Of a DNA stretch of 64,000 nucleotides, positions 13,301 to 27,100 are shown piece after piece (position 1 is the stretch's first letter; every line of letters starts with the position of its first letter). Location of the stretch: the NCBI GenBank assembly GCA_963854835.1, contig OY978526.1, forward strand, positions 60,357,149 to 60,421,148. Direction: 5' to 3'. The DNA comes from Megamerina dolium. Lineage: Eukaryota; Arthropoda; Insecta; Diptera; Megamerinidae. The notes under the pieces were generated by a model, which saw nothing but the letters and a program-made list of their open reading frames with translations, was not told the DNA's origin and searched no databases. The translations under genes were made by a program, and so were the position numbers.

Positions 13301-15200
13301 CTGGGTTGAGTGGTGAACGGCAATAGGGGCATTAGTCACAAGATTCCGAATCGCCACCTCAGAAGGTCGCCCAAACTGACCATTAAATGGAAGAAGTGCA
13401 CAATGCACTTTCTTAACCGAGCATGAATTTTGATAATAAAATTCAATAACCTGAAAGCGTTGTTCGTTTGTAAGTCGTTTGATGGTTAAATTATAGACCA
13501 AACTGAACATGTTTGACAGTAACAGTAACAGTGTTTCCAAAAAGAAAATTGCTAAAAAATCACTCTGTACAAGTAATAATGACAATAAGATACCCTCCGA
13601 GGTACTTAATCTGACATCGAAGTTGTCAGTAGAACAATAACAGTAGCGACGATAATATGTTGCTGCTGCTGCAATTGCTATTTGCTAAAGCAAAAACATA
13701 AAACAAAAAAAAAAAGAAAAACTTGGCAAAATATTGACTTTTTTCTTCCCCATCGTCATTATTATTTATGTTGTAGTCGGTGTTATGAAAGAAGTGCGAG
13801 CAATTGAGGGCTTTGGGAAATCTTGAAATTAGCGTGATTAACAAGTAGCAGCAGGCATCAAGCTTTGTAACAATTGAGAACAGCGAAACAGTAGAAGCAG
13901 TACAAATAGCAAGCAAAAACAAAAACAAAAAAGAATTATTGTTAAATGTTGACAATTATAGGAGACATATTTCTCATAATGTGGAAATATCAATGGGTTC
14001 GGTTGAATTGTAGCAGGGCGGGTGGGCTTCTTCTGATGAAGGTTGCAGGCACAAACTTGTAAAGAAATGTTAAAATGTAGTATGATTGCCTTAATAGATT
14101 GAAACAGCTATGAGAAATTGCTTTTTCTTTCTCATACATACACACTTCTCTTCATACGATTTACATATGCATACTCTTAATTGTATAGAATTTTTAATAT
14201 TGGTTTGGGAAATGTCAAATAAGGTAAACAGCGGCGATATCATTACACGATATACATGTGTAGATAGAGTGAAAGAGTGAATAATGTTGCTGTTGTTGTT
14301 GACGTTGGCGCTAAGATCTAGGGAATTGCATATATTGATCATACTTATTGTATTCTATATGCATGTAAATATTACTGCTTACAAGAAAAAGAAACTTTAT
14401 TGTGACTGTGACTAAAAGTATGCTTCTTTTGTTTTTGCCGTTTGTAAATATTTTCTATCTGCTATGCCATGCATATGCACAAAGACTTGTCTGAATTTGT
14501 GTGTGTTTGTACATTTATTCACTCACTCTTATATAAACACTCTTCAGCTAATCTCTTGCCTAAGCTTTTGTTAATTAAATCCCTTATTGCAATATGGAGA
14601 CTGTGTTCTGTGCCTTATAGAAATGCAAATATTGCTGTTGCATACTTTTGTGCATTCCTTTTCTCATGATGTATATCAGTCAACAGTGAAAGTCAGAATA
14701 GTAAGGAGATAGAGAGAAGGCTAAATCCCCCTAAAGATCTCTATATTGATGCCTCATGTGAATTTTATAAAACAAAAAAATTGTACTTACAGAAACACTT
14801 CTATTAAAAAAAAATACGAGAGGCATGGTAAAGCTAAAATATGTAATATCAGCAAGTATCTAACGAATTAAATACATATACATATGTTCCCTTTAGAGCA
14901 ATATCTCTAAATGAATAAAGCTTGATATGTATGTGTGAGTTTCTTTGTTATATTGCATGTGCAATGTAGGTATCGTACCGTATACCTACCTACCTGATGC
15001 CTAAAAGTATACTACTGCCACTGCTGATGCTGCTACAAATTATTAATAATGTCATATTAATATCCAATCCAATAATGCATTAAGTCTATATACATACAAT
15101 AAGCCAAGCGAAAATTGAGACAAAAGACATCATCTCAAAGGAAGACATGTAGCATACAGTATTACATATACATAGTACGGGTATAGGTATAGTGAAGGCG

Positions 15201-15258
<58 letters not shown>

Positions 15259-18115
15259 TGCATGTAAAAAAGTGAGACAAAATATATAAAAATGCACACT
15301 CCACTCACAAGGGTAAAGCTCAGCATAATAAATGTAATGATATATTTATTTTTGCTGGTTTTAGGCATTCTTTGCATTGACATATTCGTTATTCTTGCTT
15401 TTAAGCAGCAGCAACAGTAGTAACAGCAGTGGCTAAGTGAATACAAATAAGTTACGAAATTTATGCAAGTACCTATTTAGGTATGTTGACTGTGCAAAGT
15501 AAGAATATAAGCATCTAGAAATTTGAATAATTAACAAAAAATAAATATATATTTTTAGTATGAGGACAGTCATACTAGTATTTATATATTAGGTACATAC
15601 ATACATTTGGAAGAAGAATATGAGAATATGAATGTGCAACTTTCAAATGATATTTTGTACATTTAATTATTTTTCCTCTATTTACACTAATGGTTTATAA
15701 AACGCTTTAAATTATTTATTAATTTCTATTTATGTGCTATTAATTAGATGCTAATGCACCTGCTATAATAAATTTAAAATCTCACAAACCTCGTACTACG
15801 ATGTCAAGAGGTAAAGAAAAAAAAGGAAGAAATAAAATTTCAAGAGAATAGGACAAGTACTACTCAAGCGAGCACTTAATGTGGAAAATGAACAAGTGTG
15901 TTTCATATAAATATACTCTCATATATATAGCTATAACACTGCAAGTGGCATGTGCATATATTCAGCCACATACATATAATGACAACTTCACATATGAAGT
16001 ATGAAAAACAAGAGGATATCATGTATACATACGTATACGTGTGTGTAAGCTTGTGTTTAACTAAAAAATAAAACAACACCATACAGAGCAGAGGTGAGAT
16101 GAGTTCCAACATGTTTACCATACTCACGCTTCAATATCACCACTACTTATGCCGCTGTTGTTGTTGCTACTAATTTTAACGCCTTGCTTTTATGTGTGTA
16201 CGAGAAGATGACTGTGCAACAACAATAGCAAGAATAATGATGCTGAAGAAGCAACAGTAGCAAGATGTTGTGATGAATATCATCATCAATAAGAATATAA
16301 TATGTATAATGCACATTCATACATATATGCACAAAAAATACACACAACAAAAAGATGGGAAATGACAACAAAATACAGCAACAACTATAACGACACCGTT
16401 GAGCCAAAGTAAAAGAAAAGTGGATATTTTAACACTAAACTGAACACTCAATGTTGTTAAGTGGAGCAGAAAATATGATAGAAAAGGATTACATAATTTT
16501 ACTTCTTTGCAACCGAACACCTCCACCACCACCACCATCATCACCATTTTTGAATAAATACTTCAATTTTACTTCATTCTGCAAGTTGAAATATTTGTTA
16601 TCCAAAACAAAATATAATCAATAAAATCAAATAAATTTTCGAGAAGTTATACTGGAACAAACATAAGTAAGTACATGAGTAATACCAACCGAATTGAGTA
16701 CTTCTTTTAGTAAAGTCGCAAAATTCACTATGATATTTAAAATAATTTCAGGTGGAGATATCACCAAAAGGTCAAAAATGCTATTTTGAAAAACTAACTC
16801 GCAACTGTACTGGAATTATAAAAAAAAGTGGCAAAAGAAATCCAATTATAAAATTAATATGTAATAGTTCTATCATCATATGTATATGAGTGCCAACACA
16901 ACAGCACACATATAAATACTTGAAGTATTCCTAAAATAATAAAGTGCATGCTTTATATAATAATTTTTATTCATATATAAGCATTATATTAAAGCTAAAC
17001 TCATAGTATATATCGTATGATGAATTGTAATTTGTTTGTAGTCTGTATAAAATAAATATGAGATTATATGTTTTAGAATAATGCGCCATTTTCTTAATGG
17101 AGACCAGCTCATGTTGTAGGTAGAAAGTACGATAGTTAATAGTACTCGCTATCATCGTATATGTAAGTCCATGTGAAAAAAGTATACAAATTAAATTAAT
17201 TTTCAAGCACATATGAAGGAGTTTACCGCCATCTTTCTTTTGTGTGTGTGTGTGTGTGCATTTTTCGTTTTGTATTTTCTAATGCCACCATTTTTTATTA
17301 TAATTCTGTTTTTCGTATCAGGCAATCTGACTATCATTAATTAAAAAGAAATGTGCAGAAAAATATTTAGAAAGGAAGAGAAAAGTAGGAAAAAAGTGTG
17401 TCTTTACTTCCATACTTGAGCCTAAAGGAGATACTTGTAAAGAAAGCATTAGAGCTAGAAGGAATTGAAAATGTTGATGCCTGGTTGACTGCTGTAACCG
17501 AGTATAATGAAAAGATGTAATAATAGAAATAAAAATAAATATAGAGGGTGGCTAGGGAATGGTTGAGCCGCGCACCTATGTATGAAAGGCAGAAAAAATG
17601 TCAACAAAAGCTAATTAGTTTATTTAAGATGTTGGAAAATACTCAGTGAAAATACTAATTCTATAAGAGCTGAAATGAAAGGAGTGAAACCTATAAATGC
17701 TCATATAAAGTAAGCAAATTAGTGCGAGAAAGCAAAAGAAAAAAAAAAAAAAAACAAATGCACAAGGATATAGAAGAGGCTATATACATAAAAATACATA
17801 GGTATACTTATTTAATTCGAAAAAATACCAACAAATGTGAAAGAAAAATAATAGGAAATTCATCAAAAGCGCGCAAAGAATAAAATGGCGCCATAATAAA
17901 ACCAAGTGACTGTCGATGCTGCCACTGCCATATTTACACATATGTATCATATGTTTAGATATATACGTACCTGCACAATATGATAGCATGTATTGTTGTT
18001 GTAGTCGCTGTTTTATTCTACATTTTTGTTTTGTTTTGCTTTTTGAGGTTAAGTGTACTTTTAGGTTAGTGCTTGTGTGAAAAGATGTTGCCTGAGTTTG
18101 GGCGTATCTAACGTT

Positions 18116-18152
<37 letters not shown>

Positions 18153-21100
18153 ATTCATAAAAAGTGTTGCCAATTACTTCATTATGTGTACATATTTGTG
18201 GTATGATAGGTGACATTTTATACTGTGCGTGTGAGCAAGTGTGGGTCGATGTAGAAGTAAGTGTAGATGAATGTAATGCATTTGATATTCACATGTTGTA
18301 TTCATGATATACGATGGTGCTCTTTAGCTTATTAATACTGAGGAAAAGTGCCACTTCTAACAAGACTATGCGAAGATTGCTCATATGCAAGAGCAACAGA
18401 ATGTGAGAGACAGAGACAGAGACAGAGAGAGAGAGAGAGAGAAATAACTTTTTGTATAGTGAAAAGCAACAGAAAAGAGAAGCGAAACAACTGGCTTATG
18501 TGTGCTTATAAGTGCAATTTTTTTGCAACTGCAATCCATCATGTATAGCATCAAATTTGTTGTTTCTTTTTATCATTTCTATTTTGTTGTTGTTTTGGTA
18601 TGAAGGAGTTTTTGTGAACTCATACTTTCGTATATAAATTTGTATGCGCAAACTTAGTATGTGGCATGCGTTCATAATTTCTAGTGTAATCAAAATAACA
18701 CTGAAAATAATCGAAATAATGATGCTAATGTGGATGATGAATGATATGAATGAATGAAATGTAACAAAAAATGCACGAGAACACAAGGAGAAGAGTTTTG
18801 AAATTGTCTAAGAAGTACTTTTGCAACAATGATTTTAAAGTGAGTACTACTACTGTGAGTAAATATTTAAATTATGTAATGTCATTAATTTAATTTAAAT
18901 TAAAGAGACATACAATACTTATAATTAGTTAATATGATGAATCTTTTAAAATACGCATTCACGTTTATGTCCGAATGTCCGAAAAATGTATAACTACAAT
19001 AATAAATAATCAATTTGACACAATTTTATTCTAAAATTATAACTTGGAAGAGTATTGATTTTGAAAAATTGGCGAAAATATTATGGATTTGGATTTAACC
19101 TTTGTGTTCTAAATTTGGACGGGTCCACTTTCACTTATCAAAGCTAGTCGAGGTATATTGTTGCATGTGTGTTTTCACACTTTATGCACGAAAATATATG
19201 TAACTCTATCAAGTTGAAATTTGGTACATACGATTATTTACCAATATTTGGGTGAGTTTGAAAATGAGTAATCGTAATCAAATAAGAACTACGACTACCT
19301 CCCATATAACGCATATTGCGAATGTCTCTTTTCACATTTACTCGAAACACACGACACGAAACAACTCGATACACACGATCAATTTTTGAAAATGGGCATA
19401 TCGGATTTAAACCACGCCTACTTCCCATAAAATAGTATATTTGCACAGGCATATTTCACACTTTGTATATGAAAATTCAAAGTACTTAATAAGAGAAATA
19501 CGTGAAAATGGACTGAATCGGATAACAGAATTGTACCTCCTATACAAACTAATACTTCTAAATTGTCGCTTTCATACTTGCGCGCGAATATATAACGCTA
19601 TCAAGCTGAAACTGGAACCAATATAATCAGAATTAGTTCCACACCTTTTAATATGCGGCAAACCGTTGAAATTTTCTTTGTAAATATCTCATTAAAAATT
19701 CTTGAAATACATTGACCATAGCGAACACTGTTGTCTGTTCTTTTAAGATTTTTAGTATAAAAATTAGTACTGCTTTACTATCATTTGGATCAGTCTGGAT
19801 TATTCACGCATTCCACTAGGGACTCTTTGAAATAATTGTATCTACTAAAATGATAGCTAAGGTTTATTGAATGTAGAAGTAGTTTTTGATTTAATTAAGA
19901 ACCTCTTTTTTAACGATTATTGATACGTAAATTATATGGAGCAATACTCTTAGGGAGTAATTCAGATTATACATCCATTTCAAAATCTTTTTAAATGCCT
20001 GCCATTGAAGTGGTTTTATTTCAATTAAAATAACACATATTGTATAAATAATTTTACTAAAATGCCAAACCATAATAAAAATTTTGCAATTAGAAATTAA
20101 TAAATTCAAAAGAGTAAATCTACTACGTTTCAACATATCCACACAAACTTTTATGCGTATTGGTATGTAAAAATTCTTACACACTTATGCAATAATAATT
20201 CGACATTTCTAAATTGCTTATGCTCTAAATTCAAATTAAAATTATTATACAATATATGATATATTTCAATGAGCTCCCTTATGTGTAATAACAACAGCAG
20301 CAGCAACAACACACAAACTTCCTAATAAAATAGCTAATTAGCAGAGCAGCAGGTTTATTTCATATTGTTTTGTTTCCTCATATGTAGAGAGGTGTTGAGT
20401 TCTATCAAAACAAAATTGAAAAAAATCTTCTAAAAATGTACACATACATTACTACATTCAGAACTACTTAATAGAAAACTAGAAATATATGGCAATGTTG
20501 GGGAGAAACTTTTGAAAAAAATAAATTTAAATTAAATTAAGTATCAAACACTTATTCACATTATAGCTTGATCACTGGTTCTTGCCTGCGTGCCTACTGC
20601 CTGTCTATTCACTCTTTATGGGTGGTTTTTTTCATGATAAAATAGCTTCCTTCCTTAGTATGCAATGAACGTGTGCACTGTGTGATACCTACTGTAATTT
20701 ATAGAATATAGTCGTTTGTATTAAGTGTCGGTTAACAGGTATAATTCCCTCCTCTCTATCTCACTTTTTTAACCTCTCTCTTAATAAGTGACACTTGACA
20801 AACTGAATTGCCTGTCTGTATGAATGCACACATGTACCAAACATACAACCATATGCGTACTAGAAAAAATGCCACAAAATCGTATTTATTTGGAATTAGT
20901 TAACCTGTCGTTCGTTTGGCATCTTTTTAACGCGTCATTGCAAACAAACCCATTTAACAACAATAACAGAGCTTTAAATTAATTGCATGCAATACAAAAT
21001 AATATCCATCGTATGTATGAATAATTATTGTGCATATATAAATGCCTGAAGGTGTTTTCCCCACCTACATACGTACATACATAATTTATATTATAAACTT

Positions 21101-24100
21101 TTGCAATATACTTATACTTGTTCTTATTTTTCTTTAGCTTTTTATTACTACTGCTGTTGTCTCGAACCTCTTTGTCATAATACGTATTGACATAAATGAT
21201 TTAATTGTTGTTTGTTTGAGTGTTGGTTGCTCGTTTATACATACACTACATTTATGTATAATAATAATTTTCATATTTATTCCTCAGTTTTCATATTGTT
21301 ATTATTGCCCTTTTTCATAATTAAATTTACGCCCATTGACAACACCTCGTAAACGCATTATACATATGTCCTATTTTTCAACATGCATAAGAATTTGCAT
21401 ATGAATTTGTATGTGCTATTATTTGTATTTGTGGTACATTTGCCATATAGATGGTGTTGCTGCAAGAACTTTATGCTTTTATGCTATTATGCCACTATTA
21501 TTTTATTATTGCTCTAACGTTGTAGTTAGTAGGTATTTATTTCTACCTGTTCGAGCTTTAGAGTGATTTGAAATATTTACTCGGTGTTTGATTTTTCACA
21601 TATGTAGGCATTGTAATTAAAAAATCTTCATTTATCTATTAGTTTATGAGATTCTTCTTTCTTTAAAAAAGTCGAAATAAAAATAAACTGAAAGGTCTGT
21701 TGCTCTGTTCATATGATATCTGCGTAATTATAGAGCGGTGAAGCTGTAACTTAGTCCATAAGATTATTTTGAATAATAAACGCGTTAATTTTTTAATGTT
21801 CTAAATATATAGAGTTATAAAGTTATACTGATTAGACTGATTAAGAAATAGATATCACATTTTGCGCACGAAAATGAAAAGTTGTCAAGCTGAAACTTTG
21901 CTCACACTATTATATTTACTAATTCCTAGACATATTCAAAAATGGGCTAAATCGGCTGAAGACCATTCTTATCTCTCATATGTTCTCGAGTGTGTTTTAA
22001 GTTTTAAAATATGTTTGAACATCTGGGACTGAAACTCGACATATACGAATTTTAATCAAGAAAATATGTTTTTCAAACATTTCTTAATATTTTCTTTTCA
22101 CCCAAAAAGCCATAACTTTTTTAGTGCAATACCTCCGACAAACCAAAAAAATTGACGAAAATTACTAGTTTCCATATAATATCTTTCTATTGAATACCAA
22201 ATAGAATACATGTTCATAGCTTTTTGACACTATCAGACAACGTCTAATCATACATTATAATCTTCAAGTCCTAAGTTCACCATACAAACTAAAAAAAAAA
22301 CTCAAAAAGACCGTTACAATAACCTCCCTTATATTTCAGTCCTTATCCAACCAATATTGACATACTCACACATACACAAACAGCGAAGTACAGCTAATTT
22401 AAGAAACAATTTATAAGAAAGCAAAATTATTCCCACCCATTTTAACCGTAGAGTCAAATGTGCCAACTTTATAACAAGCAGTACACAATATGTACATTGA
22501 ACAAAATCACGTTTAGCAATAACGAAGAACAATATTTATAAAGATAAGGAAAATTGATTATATGTCTGCATTTCTTTGAAGTCACAAAAATGCATGAAAA
22601 CGAAGGAACTGGTTAACGATCATTGAGATGATGACAACCCTCTTAAAAAAGTTAGAAGAAATAGAAGCAGAAGAAGAAGATAATACGACAAAGAAAAACA
22701 ACATAGCAAATATGTATGTACGATTTTTTAAATCTTCATATGATGCCTATATGTACCTATAGACGTCTTGCTTAAGGATATGCTTAACTTTCGTTCTCCT
22801 GTTTTTTCGTGCAACATCAAGTTGAACCAGAAAAAAGAAAGGACACCAAAGCGAAACCGGAACAAAAAAAAAAACCAAACAAAGGTGTACAGGAATGCCT
22901 TATTATTGTTATTATTGTTTGTTGTTGTAGTACCATTCATAAATCGTTCGTGCGTTGCAATTTTTTTGCTTAAGCACATATTAACTTATGCACATAATGC
23001 TGTTACTGACTTCTTCGATCGTCTTTCATTCTACTGCGTATCCTTCGTCATCTGCGTCTTTAAATACTAATGTTACTATTGTTCTCATCCTTTAAGACGT
23101 TCTTTGATTACGTCTTAGATTTATTTATTGCATTTTCTTATTATTGTAGTTGTTGTTGCTGCAGCAACCAGCTGGTCTTAAGAAATGTCTTGCGTTCCCT
23201 GTCTTTATTTATATGTATGCTTGTGTCACCAACTAAAAGGAGGGATGATTCTCAAAGTAAGTAAAAACCAGGTGAATTATTGTTTAGTATGACTGAGGGT
23301 ATATAACATATATATTGGTAGATATGTGGTTGTTCACATTCATATGTAACGTATGGAAATATATGTAGGTTTAAGCGTGTGCATTTCATGCGGGGCACTG
23401 GCCTAGTATTCTCAGTATGATGGCATGCACCACTTACTTCACTCTTTTGCCGCGTATTAGAAACAACAGATGTTAATATAATTTTTCCTCATATTTCTGT
23501 AGCCGTTGGTGTTGTTCTTTTTGTTGTTGTTAGTGCTATATGGTGCTAGCATTACGGTATGGTACAATTTTTGGCGCGCAGGAAATTTTCTTTGCTCTAA
23601 CTTATATATGTCTGTATATGTATGCATACTGGCACGATTGTATGTATGTGAATTTATAAAAAAATACATTATTGTTTTTGATAAATGCAAATAGAGTACT
23701 TTGAGTTTAAGCTAATATGCATTGCTACTTGTTGTAGTCACTGCAAACCTTTATCAATTGGAAAGAAGGTCTTATTACCACCGTCTTTTAAATTGGTGTC
23801 AATTGGAATTTCCCAAAATGGAAAAAATTAAATAGTAACAACTATATAAACTCGTAGCATGCGGGTTGATATTGCAAAATAGCTTAAGCTGTTAACTATT
23901 ACATGCATTGAGTACTTATGTGTATACCTTTTGCGTACTAGCAAGCGAGAAAGGTAAAAAGATAGAGGGATAACATATGTATAGAGGGCAGTATATTCAA
24001 TAATACTACAATAGAAAGTATTCGTTATCGATAAATTTTATTTAGTTTCTTTTAAAATTTATTTTACATATGAATATAGATAATATTGACAGGCGAACAT

Positions 24101-27100
24101 ATAAGTAGACACAAATAGGCAGACAGACAAACAACTGAGTATAGGTAGGTACTTAGTTTCTTTTTCGACACAAGGCATTTTATATCAAAATTCATTCATT
24201 TTTCTAATTTTAATTTCAATTTTCATCAGTAGACACTTGAGTTACTATTTAAACATTTTGAATATGCATATTAGAGCGTGTCAAAATTTTTGAACACATT
24301 TTTTATAGCAAAAAACAAAACAAAAAGAAACTAACAATGATTCTAAGTATGTTTTTATTGCATTTAAATAAATAAGTATTGATATCGATATGAATGTAAT
24401 TAAAATTATTTTTCCAAATACATGTTTTGAAAATTAATTTTTGACCCATGTTTTTGTTTGCTAAATATAATTAGAATCAACAGGCTTCTTTTTTTCTCCT
24501 GCAATACGATTTAACGCTTTTTTCTTCTTATTAAATAATATGATCCGCTTTAATGCATATATGTAGTATAGGCGGTATATGACATGTTCGATTGAATGTT
24601 ATGTTGTAACAGACTTAAAATGAGCCTGTTACAACCTTTTACATATGTACCTACAAAAACTCCAAATTGTTATAATATTCAAACAAATAATATACGTATC
24701 ATATCATTTGATTCTTCCTCTTCTCTTTGCTAGTAAATATCAGCAAATGTACACACACATACACATACTCGTGTAGTCACTCACTATAACGACAGAAACG
24801 AAGAAAGAATCAAATGAATTTTCACTTAACGTAAAACGTAGCATTATAGAAATTTGTAATTCCTAAATGCTTTATACATAAATACGTACTAAAGGTGCAT
24901 GACTTGACAACGTAAGGCATGACAAAAAGGGTAATAAACCCTATAACCAAAACGTTTGGTCGAGTTAGTCGCAACACGACATACAGTTGAGACGATCATT
25001 GCGAATTTTGGAAACGGTCAGTTCGAAATAGCTTGCTATTCGAACGAGTGCTCTTGTAGTCGGGTTGGCAGTAATCGCTAGACGACTATAAGCAGTTCTT
25101 GCTATAAGCGAGGCTGTCAGTATCTACCGCTCGCTTATAGCAGCCCCCTGCGAGCCATCAGCTCTGCCCGGGATCATTTTGACCGACCGTATATACCAGG
25201 AGCAGAAATCCACCACCCTGTTGGTTGTTCCTATATATTGCTAACAGGTCTCCCTCTTCTAGGTGTGAAGCCAGGGTACTGAATACAGGAGACTCCTGTA
25301 TCAGGCTACCCTACACAATTATCAGTCGCTTAGAGATTTCTGCTAAGGCGGATCTGCCAGACGACTGATTCATTAGGTGCGACCAGGTGGCACTGGTCAA
25401 ACCTATAAATTGTCATCCTATAAAGTAAGGTTAGGTATAGAGTAAGGAATTGTAATTTTATTGCATTGAAAAATTGTAAGAAATAAAGAAGGGATAATAA
25501 AGAAAACAAATCAAAGTAGTAGTGGTTCCATTCTAGTGTCGGTGAATTGATTGTCAATAGATAATCGTGTGGAATTCGGTCCTCCTCCTACAACAAGAGT
25601 TTTTACGCTGCTCTCTTGTTCAACCCTGGCAGACTGAGTAATACCTCAGCTGGAAACAAAAGGCACGCGTTACAATGTGCTCCATCTGTAATTTGTTTTT
25701 TGAATTCTTTGTTATATGTCAATATGATGTCGAAATATGTAAGATATGTCGTTAGTAAAAAGTAGTAGTACATTCAGGCTAATTACGTATACAATGCCTA
25801 AAGAAATGTGATAAATCCTGTCTTTCATCAATATTAGTTGATCTAATTTCTTTTTATTACTTTTTAGGGGGTACAACTATGTAACATTTTCAAAACATTA
25901 GTATTTTTTGCTTATATCTCTTCTAAAATTTGTGAATATTATGCTGCGCAAGGTTTTGTATGGATCCTGCTAAGTTCGTGAGCATAAGTGCCAAAAGATG
26001 GCTATCAAATTTTACTTTACGTCATATTTTAAATGCGGGTTTCTTTCAACCCTGATTTTCGAATTTAGATACCGGCGTAGCCGATTTTCGAAATTTTATT
26101 TTGTTTATTTTTTACACTTTTTAAAGCTTAAACAAGTATTGTTTAAATTCAGCTTTATAGTATACATATATGGATTACGAATGGAAAGATACGCTTGCTG
26201 TTTCTCATACAGGTTGTGCCTTGCACACCGTTTGGCATTATTTGAAGCTACACTACTATTGAGCATAAACAACATAGTGCGACAAGATTTTTTTGGATAA
26301 TTTATGGCTTAGTGGAAAGCTTGACAGATCGATAATCGATAAATAACCTCATGGCTGCCCAAGAATGGCCTCTAGAAGGGTCAAATGTATGACTGACCTC
26401 CAATAATATTTACCAAAAAAAAAAGTGTTTGGAATTTACCCCATTTCCAAACCTTAGAGAAGTTTTCCTACAAAATTAGTATTTTTATATAAAATTGACT
26501 TTCACCGCATAAACAGAGAATAGAAATTGAATAGGAATATGAATGTTTAAAGACTTATCTCGTATTTCAATTCAAATTCGTAATAGTGATTCGTATGTTA
26601 CTAATATGAACTGGTACTTACCGGAAATTCGAGAACCATTTCACCAATTGTGCTGTATTATTCTTATTGAATTTGATATCGGGAAAATACATCTTCAATA
26701 CGGCTGAGCTCGGATAACGCACCCAAAAGAACATCAATTTAGCTTTGCGCAGGTGCATCGGAGTCAATGTTGACGAGTGCAATGGAGTTAAGGAATCGCT
26801 ATTTTTGCTAAATTTTGATATACAATTTTTTGTTTGTTTATTTGCATATTTATTATTTGCAAACATTTTGGATTATTCCCGGAGATATAAATAAATTAAA
26901 AAAAAAAATAAATAAAATATAATAAAAATAAATAAATAAAGATAATAAATGAAAAGAAATTGGAAGAAAGTAGATGTAGAGAAGAGCAAGAAATGAAATA
27001 GTAAGTATTGAATTAAAGTTATTGATCTTAATATATGTAGGTAGGTACTAGTATATCAAATGTACTTAGTTTCTTGTTACACTTGGGCTAAATACAATGA

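Larger units (their letters stand above)
12139..13331. mobile_element. PIF/Harbinger-type DNA transposon nested in the mariner
   Basis: The terminal repeats begin (A/T)GCCCCTATTGC and continue with a GTTCAC block and CAGTTTGGTCG on both ends. TTA lies on each side (12136-12138 and 13332-13334), the 3-bp target duplication expected of PIF/Harbinger. Inside are the two usual genes in convergent layout: a plus-strand SANT/Myb-like ORF and a minus-strand transposase, both incomplete. At 1193 bp it is shorter than autonomous members (typically several kb), so it is a deletion derivative. Confidence 0.85.
11935..13567 (-). mobile_element. Mariner-like DNA transposon, internally deleted and interrupted by Harbinger
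   Basis: The ends are inverted: CAGGGTGATTTTTTA at 11935 and, on the other strand from 13567, CAGAGTGATTTTTTA. Both are flanked by TA (11933-11934 and 13568-13569), the mariner target duplication. The minus strand encodes the transposase start ([18 protein letters not shown]...) near 13490 and a C-terminal remnant ([11 protein letters not shown]) near 12000. Between them most of the catalytic core is missing, and a Harbinger element is inserted at 12139-13331. It is a non-functional remnant. Confidence 0.85.
10695..26621 (-). other. pros: prospero 15.9-kb intron
   Basis: A GT-AG intron (donor CG|GTAAGT, acceptor TTTACAG|A) that splits the homeo-Prospero unit just after the homeodomain recognition helix. 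It carries the nested mariner/Harbinger pair, the dispersed repeats near 19.1-19.65 and 21.85-22.3 kb, a GC-rich retroelement-like block at 24.95-25.68 kb, and several microsatellites: AT near 15202-15255, GT near 17240-17259, CA near 18118-18150, GA near 18405-18443. The rest is AT-rich without supportable genes. Confidence 0.9.

Noticed and set aside
15086..15446. ORFs of Tyr-Ile repeats around 15.2 kb (also 37.3-37.6 and 60.0-60.4 kb)
   Set aside because: Translations of AT dinucleotide microsatellites.
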